NCBI RefSeq assembly: GCF_042477335.2
Contig: NC_091251.1
Coordinates: 30,210,501 to 30,274,500, forward strand
DNA: 64,000 bases
Direction of reading: 5' to 3'
Origin: Ovis canadensis
Taxonomy: Eukaryota; Chordata; Mammalia; Artiodactyla; Bovidae
The notes under the pieces were generated by a model, which saw only the letters and a list, made by a program, of their open reading frames with translations, was not told where the DNA came from and searched no databases. The position numbers were made by a program, and so were the translations under genes. Positions 1 to 10,685 of the stretch are shown here, piece by piece. The number at the start of each line of letters is the position of its first letter. Within the stretch, counting starts at the first letter, position 1.

Positions 1-175
1 TATTTCTTTAATTTTGTATCTATATGAGATGATGGATATTCACTAGACTTACTGTGGTAATCATTTCACGATGTAAGCAAGTCAAACCATTATTTTGTAC
101 ACCTTATACAATGCTGTAGTTGATTATATCTCAATGAAACTGGAAGAAAATAAAAATAAACTTAAATAAACTTTA
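1..175 (+). repeat. Old L1 3' end
   Basis: Resembles the 3' untranslated end of mammalian L1 elements of the L1MA type (wording such as 'ggtaatcatttcac' and 'tatatctcaatgaaactgg'), ending in an A-rich tail. It is cut by the window edge. The subfamily is assigned from memory. Confidence 0.65.
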
Positions 176-249
176 AATAAAATAAATGATGGGGGAAATA
201 AGCTGAGGGGGGAAAAGGAAAGGAAGTGCTCATTTCTGCTTGCCTCTTT

Positions 250-385
250 TTCTTGTTTGTTTGTTTTTTAATTGCAGGATAATTGCTTTAAAATGTTGTG
301 CTGGTTTCTGCCATACAACAACACAAATCAGCCATAAGTATATGTCTCCTCCCTCTTGAACCTCCCTCCCACGTCCCCATCTGCT
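250..385 (-). repeat. Ruminant L1 3' end fragment, antisense
   Basis: Matches the antisense 3' end of ruminant L1 ('aattgctttaaaatgttgtg' followed by the C-rich 'ctccctcttgaacctccctc' tract). It is a short fragment inside LARP6 intron 1. Confidence 0.6.
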
Positions 386-1082
386 TGCCTCTTTAAGAGG
401 AACACTTGTTCAATCCCAGATGATCCGGAAGAGCTCTATTTTACATAAGAATGTCAGCTAATAAATGTACCAAGAATAATAAAATAAGAAAATCATCAAT
501 GTGTAATTTCCAATGAGCTGACTCAAGTAAGTAAGCATTGATCATCAGTGGATGCTAACAGCATTAGGTGAAAAGTCAAAGAAAATTCACAGGAAGCCCA
601 GATGCTGTTAATCACAATGGAGGGATCACCTTAATCAAGAAGTCATTTAGCATCACAAATGCTGGATGCTGCCTGTGGTCATAGGACAAGTTCATGGTAA
701 TGCCCATAAGTTGTCTTTGCCAAAATGTTTAACTGAATCTAACCAATCCTTTAGCACTAACTTGAGCTCATGGGAAACACATGGTACAAAGGAGCAAGTT
801 AAGCTAGAGGATGAGAACATAACCAGACCAGTTCAAACAGTGAAACAGTCATCAAGGCACCTGGGCTCTTATTTCCAAAATAGGAAACCATTTTAAAAAG
901 TGGAGATGCTCTAGATTAAAAGATTCTAAAAAGAGATAATAGGCGACTGTTTTGATCTGGCTTGTGTTCTGGTTTGAAGAAGAAAAGAGCAGCTGTAAAA
1001 TGTAATGTGGGACAATTAGGGAAAACATGAATATGGAACTTGGCTATCAGATTATTTTAGGGATTATATTTAGGGTAGTTAT
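386..1082. other. LARP6 intron 1, no recognised element
   Basis: AT-rich sequence. The short open frame at 666-896 has no recognisable domain and reads as chance. I see no gene or clear repeat. Confidence 0.5.
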
Positions 1083-1345
1083 GAAGCTGAAGCTCTAATA
1101 CTTTGGCCACCTGATGCAAAGGGCCAACCCAGTGGAAAAGATCCTGGTGCTGGGAAAGATTAAGGGCAGGAGGAGAAGTGGGTGACAGAGGATGAGATGG
1201 TTGGATGGCATCACCGACTCAATGGACGTGAGTTTGAGCAAGCACCGGGAAATAGCGAAAGACAGGAAGGACAGGGAAGCCTGGTATGCTGCAGTCCATG
1301 GGGTCTCAAAGAGTCAGACATGACTGAGGGACTGAATAACAACAA
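1083..1345 (+). mobile_element. BovB LINE 3' end fragment
   Basis: Carries the standard BovB 3' sequence: 'ctttggccacctgatg', the 'ggaggagaag' stretch, 'gatgagatggttggatggc', and a final 'gactgaataacaaca' tail. It is heavily 5'-truncated. Confidence 0.85.
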
Positions 1346-1861
1346 AAATGGTTAATTTTCTTAGTTGCAATAGCAGTATCATGATTTTATAGGAAAATGT
1401 CATTATTAAAAGCTACAAAATGAAGTACTTAGGGGATAAATCTTGTGTACAACGTAATTCCAAATAGTTTAGGGAAAAATCACACACATTATATATCCAT
1501 CAAACAAATATGGCAAAATACTTACAACTGTTTAATTTAGATGGTAGATATACAAATGCTCACATTACTTCTCTTTCACATTTATGTCTGATTTTTCTAT
1601 GTTAAAAAGGTGAGAATAAGAGAAAAGACACTTTTTTAGTAAGCAAGGTGAGGGGTAAGACTAGTGAACATTTGGGGGTTATACAGATTTTTCCTTAATT
1701 CCATTTTTCCCCTGTTCCCCAGGGATAAGTCAGGTACTGGGCTAGGTATTGGGGATATGAAGAAGATTAAGACAAAGTTGCTACCTTCAAAGACCTCACT
1801 GTCTAGAAGAGGAGAAACACACAACTATCTCAACTTCCTGGAGTGACTGTGATGAGAGAGA

Positions 1862-2035
1862 CCCTCATTCATTCAACAGATATTTACCGAGCACCCACTA
1901 GGTGCCAGGTGCTGTGCTGGGGAGCTAAGGATACAGTGATAACAAGGTCAATGTGGTTCCTGAATTCATGGAGCTCATATTCTTAAGAGGGGGACAAAAT
2001 CAGCACTGTGGTGTGTACAGAGTGCTAAACAACAC
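1862..2035 (+). repeat. Ancient interspersed repeat, family unsure
   Basis: Begins 'cattcattcaacagatattt', then 'gcacccactaggtgccagg' and 'ggatacagtgataacaagg', a very common ancient mammalian repeat wording. The same family recurs near 12540, 22815, 39690 and 46510. I cannot name the family with certainty. Confidence 0.5.
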
Positions 2036-2880
2036 AAAGAAGAGAACACAAACTCGGCTTTGGGGTAGGGACTGAGGATGGTGGGGATGATGCAAAGTCT
2101 TAAGGTGACTAGAAATTAATCAGAGGGATCAGAGGTGGGAGTGCAAAGATACATGGACACAAAACAGCACCCCGTGTTCAGGGCTCTGGAGGGGCTCAGC
2201 ACTGGGGAGCAGGAATTGTTAAAACAGGCAGAGAAGGAAGCAATAGGTTGAGGGATGATGTGGGTGGATGCCTACCTCAACCAGCAGGTTTAGGAACCTG
2301 GGCTTTTTCCTGCAGGCTCTGGGAGCCCAGAAGTATTCATAAAGGGCAGTGGCGGCTGCTGTGCCAGGCTGGCCCAAACAGGGAACAGCGTGGTTCCTAT
2401 TCTTGGCTGCACTCTCCTTGTGCTCTCGTGTTTGCCCGCTGGGCTCTGTCAGTTCCACCACCCTGAAGAGCCCCAGGGATCATCTGGGGGCAACTCTATG
2501 CCAGCGGCCAGCAGGAGGGTTCAGGCTGAATACTCCACGACACTCCAGCCCCTGGAGCTGGGATAGAGGATGGCTCTGGAGGGAGAGCGTTAGGGGTGAG
2601 GATAAGAAGCCCCTGCCCCCTGAAAGAAGGGCCCATGTTCTCCTAGGGCTCCCTAGGGAAATAAGGAGTGCTTTGATCCCTGCTAACGGTACAGTCTCAA
2701 CGTGCAGTCCCCAGGATATGTAACAGCTCTTTGCCACAGTCATAGGCAAATAAAGGCGGCAGAATAAGTCACTCTGGGCTATTTGACACAAACTCTGAAA
2801 TGATTTTGACTAGGCAGCTGCCTTTTTAAGACTGTGAGATGTCAGTGACTCATTATTTTTATACTCTCAATACTCAGCAT
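2036..2880. other. LARP6 intron 1, no recognised element
   Basis: Several overlapping open frames of 70-124 codons on both strands (2219-2791) have no recognisable domain and no splice context. I read them as chance frames in moderately GC-rich intron. Confidence 0.5.
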
Positions 2881-2990
2881 GGGGACTTCCGTGGTGGTTC
2901 AGTGGTTAGGACTCTGCACTTTCACAGCAGGGGGCCCAGGTTCAACCCCAGCTCAGGGAACTAAGATCCCGCATGCTGCAATCAAAAAAA
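2881..2990 (+). mobile_element. CHR-type SINE fragment (tRNA-derived)
   Basis: Has the cetartiodactyl SINE head 'gacttccgtggtggttcag', the B-box-like 'ggttcaaccccagctc', and 'aagatcccgcatgctgc'. It ends in a short A-rich tail near 2985. Known as CHR-2 in ruminants and whales. Confidence 0.75.
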
Positions 2991-3889
2991 TAGGGGAAAA
3001 AAACCAACAACTCAGGACAGAGCTGAGCGAATGATTAAATCAGACTTTACAGTTAAGTACTGATATTATGTACTTATCTCTTGTGTCATCTGCTATGGCC
3101 CAGCTTTCCTGCACTAAACAGCTGGGCTGGACTTTCCTCCTAGAATACCTCTGAACAGCCCTGAAACTCTGAGTCCTTAAACCCAGATCTCTTCCACTAG
3201 GAAAACATCAGGTTGTGAAAGGGAATAGTTCTGGCCCCTGTATTCTTAAACCCTTGATTACTCTCCCAATGAAGTAAACATGTGCCTGCCAGGGAATGAT
3301 GCTGCAGAGCTCTGACAGCTCAAAGTGTGTGCACTGAGTCCCTGAAGAAAGAGGGCTCTTAAGAAGTGCCTCGTGGAATTTCCCAGAATTTACAAGTTCT
3401 AGCACTGTCCTACCCTCATTTCTATGGATGCTCCACACTGCATCTCCTTTCAACAGCAGTTACAAAAACCACAGTCCTGAAAGGCCTGGATGTTAATGGA
3501 CACAAAACTAAGGTCTCTGGCTGATAACAGAGATGAGGGCCCAGAGGGGAGGTTAGACAGGTGGTTTCTTGAGCTAGACTGACCACCCATTACTCAGGAA
3601 CCCCACGCCACGGCAGCAAGATGATGATGCAAGCTTAGAAATCTGCAGAAGGTGAATGAAAACGGGAATCCCCCAGCAGGGCAGGATGAAGCAGCTTGCC
3701 CTGAACTGATCCCAAATCGGGGCACGTGAGCTCTCTACACCATGAAATCAACTGTCCTCGGATCTCCCAGCAGCAAGTGTCAACTCTGCCTGGCCTGCCC
3801 ACCCCCACCCCCAGCCCCATTCGGACTGAGAAGCACACAGGGCAACGGTAGCAGTGAAGGCTAGGTGGGACCACTCTCCTGGGGAGGTG
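2991..3889. other. LARP6 intron 1, no recognised element
   Basis: No repeat or exon was recognised. A C-rich run around 3796-3818 gives G-runs on the minus strand just downstream of the CpG island. GC content rises towards 3.9 kb. Confidence 0.5.
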
Positions 3890-4870
3890 GGGCGGCTCCG
3901 GAAGTGAAGGCTGGGCTGGGTTAGCTTTTTTGGAGGGTCTTTGGTTGAACTCAGCAGGCAAGCAGAGTCTCCTCTGGAGAGAAGATGGCGAGGCTGGCCA
4001 GGAAGGACGTTCCCCGGGTCCCAGAGCATGCCCACGTCCAGGCCCCTCAGATCCCCGCCGCCAGCCCGGGGAGTCTTGGTAGGATTCCCGGAATGCGGAC
4101 CCGGGCACCGACGACCGCCCAGAGCCGCTTCCGACTCCGCGGGACGGCCCGGGGCAGCGCCCGGGCCGACGACCCGCCGTGCCCGCGGAGTTGTGGCCCC
4201 CCAACTCGGCTTCGGCCAGGACTCGGGGTCGGCGGCTGCCACCCGGGCCCGGGCCGCGCCTACCTGTGCCCGCGGCTCGGCTCCTCCTCGCTGGCGCTGC
4301 CCCAGCCCGGACTGAGGTACCGAGCCGGGTCCCCGGCGCCCCGCGCCTCCGCCCCCTCCTCCTCGTCCTCCGGCTCCTCCACGTCCTCGGCCTCCTGGAT
4401 GGCGACGCGGATCTGCACCGCGGTCTCGGGCCCTGGCAGAGTCTCCTCGCCGCGCTGGGCCATGGCTCGCGGGCCGGCCGGGACTGCGGCGCGGCCGCCT
4501 CCCCGCGCCGCCGACAGGCCGAGCCAGCCGGGCGGCGGCTAATGCGACGAGGGGCGGGGGCGGCGCGAGCGCTCGGCCGGGGAAGGACGGGGGTCGCGGC
4601 GCCCCGCCCCGCGCCGCAGCCGCCACCCCGTGCGCCCGCGCAGGCGGGGCCGCGCAGCGGAAGGCGCGCTGCTCTGCTGTCCTCCCGCAGGGGGCTGTCC
4701 GGGACCGGTCCGCAGACCCCCGATCCTCACAGTGCGCGCCCGCGGCTGGCGCGGCCCAAGCCCGCGAGGACGTGCCGGGGCTCCCTCCTCCCGCCCGCTC
4801 CTTTCCAGGCTGCCCGGAGGAGGGGAGGGGCGCGGCACATCTGACTTCACAGTTTGTGGGTGAATCTGAG
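3890..4870. promoter_or_regulatory. LARP6: CpG island and promoter of LARP6
   Basis: A very GC- and CpG-dense block covers the start of intron 1, coding exon 1 and upstream DNA of LARP6, and is abruptly different from the AT-rich flanks. LARP6 would be transcribed leftward from somewhere between about 4.5 and 4.9 kb; the exact start cannot be read from sequence alone. Long open frames on both strands here (for example a 391-codon minus frame at 3748-4923) follow from the lack of stop codons in GC-rich DNA. CpG islands of this kind are usually unmethylated and broadly active. Confidence 0.85.
4264..4463 (-). CDS. LARP6: LARP6 coding exon 1 (N-terminus of La-related protein 6)
   Basis: LARP6 is a La-motif RNA-binding protein that binds the 5' stem-loop of type I collagen mRNAs and controls their translation in the cytoplasm. 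The exon starts at an ATG (4463-4461) in strong context (GAGCCATGG) and encodes 66 residues plus two bases. The protein begins MAQRGEETLPGPETAVQIRV, contains the acidic run EDEEEG, and ends YLSPGWGSASEEEPSRGH, which matches the human LARP6 N-terminus closely as I recall it. The exon ends with a good donor, CACAG|GTAGGC (GT at 4263-4262). Only the disordered acidic N-terminal tail is encoded here. The La motif and RRM lie in exons 2-3, beyond the left edge. Compared with remembered human sequence there are small differences, for example VEEPEDEEEG for VDELEDEEEG. It is intact and probably functional. Confidence 0.95.
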
Positions 4871-5048
4871 GGTGGCAGGCACAGAGAGGAGCTTAAGGGG
4901 CTGCTGTGCTTGCTGCGCGTCACCCCGTCTGCCTCGCACAGACGACTGAAGTCTCCACCTTAGGTCTCTTTGGCATAACTACCCTACACTGTGCGTCCTG
5001 TGAAGTCAGGGACTTGGCTCTGGCGGTGCTCCGGTGCAGTGGTGCCCG
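4871..5048. other. Upstream flank of LARP6
   Basis: Falling GC content just outside the island; no exon or repeat recognised. Confidence 0.4.
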
Positions 5049-5182
5049 GAGTGTGGTCCACAGACTAACACCTTGAGCTTTACCTGATTAGGAAGCTATC
5101 AGCATGATTCAGAATTTTGTGTTTTATCAAGCCCTCCAAGTGACGTTGAAATTCACTAAAGTTTGAAATCCACTGCCCTATA
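5049..5182 (+). repeat. MER5-like hAT DNA transposon fossil
   Basis: Starts 'gtgtggtccacagactaaca' and ends 'aaatccactgcccta', the end wording of MER5A/B, a small non-autonomous hAT-Charlie element. The middle is diverged. Confidence 0.6.
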
Positions 5183-5565
5183 TATGCCTCTTAGAATATG
5201 CCCTGCACATAGCTAGTAAGCGTCCAAATATTTGTTGAATGAATAAATGAAGCTATTGAAATGCCAGTATGGTCGAAACCCTGCCACTTTTTCACCTTTA
5301 GCTTACGCTGAATTTTATCTCCACCCTTCAAATGTGACCCAGAATCTAGGGACAGGGCCATAGCTATGCATAAAACTTCAATCTGCTTTCACAAAGCTCT
5401 TGATTGAGTGACTTATGCATAATCTGTTGTGTTAATTTGCCACAGTAGGGCTTCAAAAGAATACCTTTTGACTCACGAAATGGGGGCTTGGAAAGCAGCA
5501 TCCTTGAAAAAGAACACCATGCAGGAGGCTCTTGGCATCTGAGCTGGGCCAGGAGAGACCTGGGG

Positions 5566-5722
5566 CTTCCCTGTGGTTCAGCTGGTAAAGAATCTGCCAG
5601 AAATGCGCGAGACCTGGGTTTGATCCCTGGCTTGGGAAGATCCCCTGGAGAAGGGAAAGGTTACCCACTTCAGGCTACCCAGTATTCTGGCCTGGAGAAT
5701 TCCGTGGACTACTTTGCAGCTT
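5566..5722 (+). mobile_element. Bov-tA SINE
   Basis: tRNA-derived head 'ggcttccctgtggttcagct' with a B box around 'gggtttgatccctgg', then the BovB-derived body 'ttctggcctggagaattccg'. The 3' end is truncated. Confidence 0.85.
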
Positions 5723-6187
5723 TCACTGTCAGGAGAGACCCAGGGGTGCAATAGAACAGCTGCTCAAGATCTGACTGGAATCTGCATCCCTTTCTTTTTC
5801 AGATCTCTCTTTTAAATTTTATTTTTTTTAACTTTTTATTCTGTATTGGGGTATAGCCGATTAACAATGTTGTGAGTTTCAGGTGAGCAGCAAAGGGACT
5901 CAGCCATACATATACATGTATCCATTCTCCCCCAAACTCTCCTCCCATCCAGGCTGCCACATAATATTGGGGAAAGTTCCCTGTGTTATACAGTAGGTAG
6001 ATCCTTGTTGGTCATCCATTTTAAATACAGCAGTGTGTACAGGCAACCATAAATTCATTCTCTGAGAGTCTGTTTCTATTTTGGAGGTAAATTCATTCAT
6101 ATCATTTCTTTGTAGATACCACATATAAGGGGCATCATATGATATTTCTCCTCTCTCTGACTTATTTCACTCAGTATGACAATGTCT

Positions 6188-6511
6188 GTTGTTGTTCAGT
6201 TGCCCAGTCGTGTTCGACTCTTTGCAACCCCATAGACTGCAGCACGCCAGGCCTCCTTGTCCCTCACCATCTCCCGAAGTTTGCCCAAGTTCATGTCCAT
6301 TCCATCTGTGATGCCATCCAACCCTCCTTTCCTCTGACGCCCTCTTCTTCTGCCCTCGATCTTTCCCAGTATCAGGGAATTTTCCAATGAGTCGACTGTT
6401 CACATCAGATGACCAAAATGCTTGGAGCTTCAGCTTCAACATTATCAGTTCTTCCAATGAGTATTCAGGGTTGACTTCTGAGGATTGACTGGTTTGATGT
6501 CCTTGCTGATG
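6188..6511 (-). mobile_element. BovB 3' end inserted in L1
   Basis: Antisense BovB 3' terminus: 'cagttgcccagtcgtgttcg', 'gccaggcctccttgtccctc', through 'gactggtttgatgtccttgc'. L1 sequence continues on both sides. A short duplication, ATGTCT (6182-6187 and 6512-6517), fits the target site. Confidence 0.85.
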
Positions 6512-6558
6512 ATGTCTAGGTCCATCCATGTTGCTGCAAATGACTTTATTTTGTTCTT

Positions 6559-6573
6559 TTTAATGGCTTTTTA
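6559..6573. repeat. Target-site duplication of the PSMD10 retrocopy, left copy
   Basis: TTTAATGGCTTTTTA is repeated perfectly at 7807-7821. It lies directly next to the T-rich tract that represents the retrocopy's poly(A) tail. Confidence 0.85.
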
Positions 6574-7806
6574 TTTTTTATTTTATTTTTTATTTTTTTT
6601 TTCTCGTACCAATGTGATTTTATTTCATTTTTTTCGTGGTTATGAATGCCAAGGACAGCATCCCCGAACCGAAAACTTGGTCCTCACAAGATATAAGGAT
6701 TCCCCCGATAACAAAAAAATTAAACCGTACTGTCAGAAAAAAAAACAGAAATATGTGGCATAGGCTTCTGAGTTATGATGTGTTTCAACTGTATGAAGGA
6801 ACATTCTAGAATCTACCTAGAAACATTGGGAAAACAATTGGCCTGGTGCTACTGGGGTTGTTCTGCCTCAAAGGGGGATAGAGGGTGCGTGATAGGGTGC
6901 TTAAGACTCACAACAGCCACATAATCACTTGCACAGAGTTAACCAAAATTCAATACAGATAATATAAAAGAGTAGAACAATGTCAACAGTTATTCAATGC
7001 CTGGAAAGCAAGCTGTAAGCTAAGAACAAATAACTCGGCAGGAACAATAGTAAACATGTTTACAAGACTTGGGAGATGAAAAAACTTCATCATTCATAGA
7101 TGATGTCTTGTACACACGTACATTAGTTACCAGCACATTAGGGAACAACCACAAAACAAAGTAAGACTAAATCCAAGCTGCTTAGCTTTCCACCATTCTC
7201 TTGAGTATCAAACCCAGCCCACCTTTGGCCACTTGTAGGGGTGTTTTTTCTTCTTTATTCTCAATGTAAATGCTTGCTCCTTGGGACACCAGCAATTTTG
7301 CTTCTTCCACTCTCTCTTCATCACAGGCTAAGTGTCCTTGGCTGCTGCCCGGTGCATTGCTGTGGCCTCATAATGGTCCTTAGCATCTGGATTAGCTCCG
7401 CCTTCCAGTAACATGACAGCAATCTCATGCCTGTTTTTGGAAGCTGCATAATGTAGGGGAGTACAGCCATTTTGATTGACAGCATTCACTTGAGCACCTT
7501 TTCCCAGAAGGGCTTTGACAATCTCATCTCGGCCAGCAGAAGCAGCAATATGAAGAGGAGACCAACCTGCATCATCTTTATCATTCACTGGCACTCCAAG
7601 TTGCAGCAAGAATTCAACAATTTCTGTATGTCCAGCTGAGCATGCCCAATGCAAAGCTGTTCTGCTGTCCTGGTCAGTCCTAGTGGCCAGGGACTTATCC
7701 GCCAGGATCCTCTCCTTTAACTCCTCCAGCTTCCCGCTGTAGGCCAGGTTGCAGATCATTAGGTTAGACACACACCCCTCCATTTCGCTTTCCCAGGATC
7801 TCGGTC
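6574..7806 (-). pseudogene. PSMD10: Processed copy of PSMD10 (gankyrin), exon-skipped form, open frame kept
   Basis: PSMD10/gankyrin is an ankyrin-repeat chaperone of the 19S proteasome base (Rpt3/S6 ATPase) and binds CDK4 and MDM2. Read on the minus strand from ATG at 7783, an uninterrupted 151-residue frame starts MEGCVSNLMICNLAYSGKLE. It runs through the first ankyrin repeats (for example DSRTALHWACSAGHTEIVEF) and ends RAAAKDT then TAG at 7330-7328. The junction after AAK (7335/7336) joins directly to sequence homologous to HLACDEERVEEAKLL, omitting about 79 nt of full-length mRNA. This reproduces the frame change of the known 151-residue isoform 2, which skips an exon. The remaining 3' coding sequence, ending GLGLILKRMVES, and a 3'UTR follow, with AATAAA at 6624-6619 and poly(A) at about 6604-6574. 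It has no introns, and perfect 15-bp target duplications flank it: a L1-mediated retrocopy. Transcription is unproven. Confidence 0.93.
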
Positions 7807-7821
7807 TTTAATGGCTTTTTA
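7807..7821. repeat. Target-site duplication of the PSMD10 retrocopy, right copy
   Basis: Identical to 6559-6573. It lies about 20 bases upstream of the retrocopy ATG, so only a short 5'UTR was copied. Confidence 0.85.
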
Positions 7822-7842
7822 ATGTTCTTTTAATTCCTTTGT

Positions 7843-7985
7843 GAGGCTTCCCTGGTGGCTGAGTGGTAAAGAATCTGCCTGCCAATGCTGGAGACCTAGA
7901 TTCAATCCCTGGTCCAGAAGATTCCCTGGAAAAGGAAATGGCAACCCATTCCAGTATTCTTGCCTGGAGAATCCCGTGGACAGAG
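7843..7985 (+). mobile_element. Bov-tA SINE inserted in L1
   Basis: Head 'ggcttccctggtggctgagt', B-box-like 'attcaatccctggtcc', and body 'tccagtattcttgcctggag' ending 'cccgtggacaga'. L1 antisense sequence resumes at once ('taccacatgttctttgtcc'). Confidence 0.85.
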
Positions 7986-8109
7986 TATACCACATGTTCT
8001 TTGTCCACTCCTCTGTTGATGGACATGTAGGTTGCTTCCAGGTCTTGGCTGCTGTAAATAGTGCTGCAGTGATACATGGGGTGCATGTATCCTTTCAGAT
8101 CTCTCTTTT

Positions 8110-8506
8110 GAAAAAAGAGGTCCTAGAATGAGTAAGTGAAAGAAGAGGGAGACCCTTGGTGTTCTGCTCCAGAACAGCTCACAGCCTGCAGTCTGAGCTA
8201 CTGGAAGCAGCAAAAAGTTCAGAGGATCTTTCTCCTACTCAGCTGTGCATCCCTCCAGGGCTACAGTGGTTATAGGACCTCTGCACACCTGGTACACAAC
8301 TGCAATGGAGAGCAAGAGGAAAGAGATTTGTAAGCCGCTCCACACACCCTGATCTGATAACTTTAGTTCCTAAACTCACAAAACAATATGCATCTTCTCA
8401 TTTGAACTGTTCTGTTTGGCAAAGACTTCAGGGATTATTGTCCTTACCCATGATAATGGCTTCATTGGTACCAGGTTTTAATTTATGTAGAATTTATGCA
8501 TACATT
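8110..8506. other. Intergenic, no recognised element
   Basis: Unique-looking sequence between the L1 nest and a DNA-transposon fossil. No gene seen. Confidence 0.4.
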
Positions 8507-8625
8507 ATATCAGGGTTTCCAATTGCCTGATCATAAGAGTCCCCTGGGGACTGCTCTGAAAATGCCAATTCCTAGTCCCTTATAATTTGAAAACTGGCAG
8601 CTGGTAAGTATATTTGATCCTCAGA
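8507..8625 (+). repeat. MER5-like hAT fossil fragment
   Basis: 'atcagggtttccaattgcct', 'gagtcccctggggactgctc' and 'aatgccaattcctagtccc' resemble a diverged MER5A. Moderate confidence. Confidence 0.45.
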
Positions 8626-8676
8626 AGTGTTTTATTTGGTTGGAGTTTTGAAAAAATAAATTGAATTTATATGCTC

Positions 8677-8869
8677 TTGAGTGTGTGTGTGTTAATCAGT
8701 CATGTCTGATGACTGACTAAGCTCAGTCTCTGTTCATGGAATCCTCTAGGCAAAAATACTGAAGTGGGTAGTCATTCCCTTCTCCAGGGGATCTTCCCTA
8801 CCCAGGGATCAAACCTGGGTCTCCTGCATTGCAGGCAGATTCTTACTGTCTGAGCCACCAGGGAAGCCC
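8677..8869 (-). mobile_element. Bov-tA SINE, antisense
   Basis: Reads 'ccttctccaggggatcttcc', 'gggatcaaacctgggtctcc' and 'gagccaccagggaagccc', the reverse complement of the Bov-tA head. A short GT run lies at its tail (8682-8692). Confidence 0.85.
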
Positions 8870-9767
8870 TTAGATCCAAATTGTCTACCTATGCCGATTC
8901 TGGTATTTTTAATTTCTGACTCTGCGTAAAGGAATGTTGGATTTAGAAAGGTTGTAAGACGCTGTCCAGCCCTGAGTTCTTCCTGTTCTGCTCTGGGTAC
9001 TGCAAGGGTACAAACCTTTCTGCCAGGCTCCCACTGAGAGAATCAAATGCAAAACTTGCATGAAATTTTTAAGGCAACTTCACGTTTGATTTGATTAATC
9101 CTACCCACACACCTCATCATCTTGTGTCACTGATGAAGGAACCAGGCCTTTTAAAGGGCCCCTTCTGGTTTCCAGCTTCTTCCTTCACAGGGCTGTGGCC
9201 TGGGAGTGAAGCCAGTTCCACCCTGGCCTGTGTTTAGCATCATTGCTGGCTGTTTGCATCAGTATTGAGATGATTAGCAAAGTCTCCTTCAACAAAATCA
9301 TGACCTCAGCTCACAGTTGGCACCATTCCCTTCTCCTGGAATCTTGAAAGCTCATTTTTATAGTAAACTCAAACTGGGACATAGCTTTTTCCCATAGTTT
9401 CTGAGGATAAAACAGAAGGAAAAATACTGAGAAGGCATAGGGATGGCTTGAGGTTAAATTAAAGCAAAAACTTAACTCTGAAAGACCCTCCCAATAACTG
9501 TAAGTGCTGGAGGCATTTTATTTACTTATTTAATCATTTGTTTAAGCATGTAACAAATACCAGGCCCTGTGCTGGCCTCAATTTTGTCAAGTGACTAAGA
9601 CATGATCCATGAATAGCAGAAGATGGAGGAAGCCTGGAAAAGACAGCCTTCAATAACAAGAATGTGTCCACTGCAATAAACGTTGTAGCAGAAACCTGAA
9701 CAAAGAGGCACAGCCTGTAAAAACATCACCAAGGATGTCTTGACACTTACTAGAAAAGCAACAGAGT
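8870..9767. other. Intergenic, no recognised element
   Basis: No convincing repeat or coding segment. The region is of ordinary composition. Confidence 0.4.
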
Positions 9768-10010
9768 GTGGTGGGAAAAGTACTTGCTCTGTTATCAAAT
9801 AGACCTGGAGTCAGACACCAGCCTTGCCACATCTTAGCTACATAAACCTCCTGCTGCTGTTTTCACACCTGCAAAATGGTCTGAATGATCCTTATCTCAT
9901 CAAGCGAGAGATACAGATTAAATCAGGGTTTTTGTGGAAAATGCCTAGCACAGCACTTGGCTCAGATGAGATGCTCAGTGTATGCTGGTGTACACTGCGA
10001 TATGGCCTTC
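9768..10010 (+). repeat. MIR SINE
   Basis: Matches the ancient tRNA-derived MIR core: 'gacctggagtcagacacca', 'ttttcacacctgcaaaatgg', 'gcctagcacagcacttggct', and 'atgagatgctcagtgtatgc'. Confidence 0.75.
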
Positions 10011-10329
10011 CAAGTTCTTTCATTCAAGGGAAGTCTTAGCCTGTGTGGGAAACACAAACGTTCCAGTTACTGCATATATATCTTCCTCCATTGTAAATCA
10101 ATAAATTGGTATTTTTTGTCTAAATGCAACAATCTTTATAAATTGAGGTAGCCTTTTAGAGCCAACTTGATTCTGAATATACTGACAAAACAGAACCTCT
10201 CTGGGCAGGAAATCAGGATCTTTCTATAGTTCATTTCTGGCTTCAGTAAGAATTAAGACATTCATCCACAGATATGAGGTGTTTTAAGAGCCTTTTCCAT
10301 CAATATACTTCGTTTATTAAATAATATAA

Positions 10330-10640
10330 ATCCCCAATAACCACCTAACTAGAAATTATATTTCCCAGAATGCTTTGTATATTGTCATTATCATGTGACT
10401 AAATTTTGGCCAATGAGATGGGAGTAAAATGCTTTCTGGGTTGTGCCTTCTAGAAATGTAAATGTGCCTCCCTGGACTTTTTTCTGTGTGCATTGACTGG
10501 AGCAACCACCTTGGCTTCAAGGATTGAAGCCACATGTTAAAGATGGCAGAGACAAACCCTGGACTGATTTAGTGAATCATTTATCTGGACCATCATTTGA
10601 GAAGGAAAGGAAACTCAGACTTTGCTTAACCCTGTATTTT
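10330..10640 (+). repeat. Possible ancient DNA transposon fossil
   Basis: 'atatttcccagaatgctttg', 'tgactaaattttggccaatg' and a following 'ggttgtgccttctag' recall an old non-autonomous mammalian DNA element. The family is not certain. Confidence 0.35.
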
Positions 10641-10685
10641 GAGATATCTTTGTTGAAGCAGCTTAGTCTGTATCCTAACCAATAC

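Larger units (their letters stand above)
5797..8109 (-). mobile_element. Ruminant L1, 5'-truncated, with target duplications and three later insertions
   Basis: A minus-strand L1 tail begins after a T-rich tract near 5814 (its poly(A)) and runs 3' to 5' along the plus strand: 'gcagcaaagggactcagcc', 'ccatacatatacatgtatcc', then 'gttgctgcaaatgac', and finally 'ggacatgtaggttgcttcc'. It is flanked by a perfect 17-bp target-site duplication, TTTCAGATCTCTCTTTT, at 5797-5813 and 8093-8109. The body is split by a BovB tail (6188-6511), a PSMD10 retrocopy (6574-7806) and a Bov-tA SINE (7843-7985). All three must be younger than the L1. With the inserts removed the L1 is only a few hundred bases, so no coding capacity remains. 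Confidence 0.85.

Noticed and set aside
3748-4923. 391-codon open frame on the minus strand over the LARP6 CpG island
   Set aside because: It has Arg/Pro/Gly/Ala-rich random composition, overlaps the real LARP6 exon in another frame and crosses its splice donor. GC-rich DNA simply lacks stop codons.
7328-7783. PSMD10 as an active single-exon gene
   Set aside because: Target duplications, a poly(A) tract and lack of introns show a retrocopy; expression cannot be read from sequence. The kept frame is reported as a finding instead.
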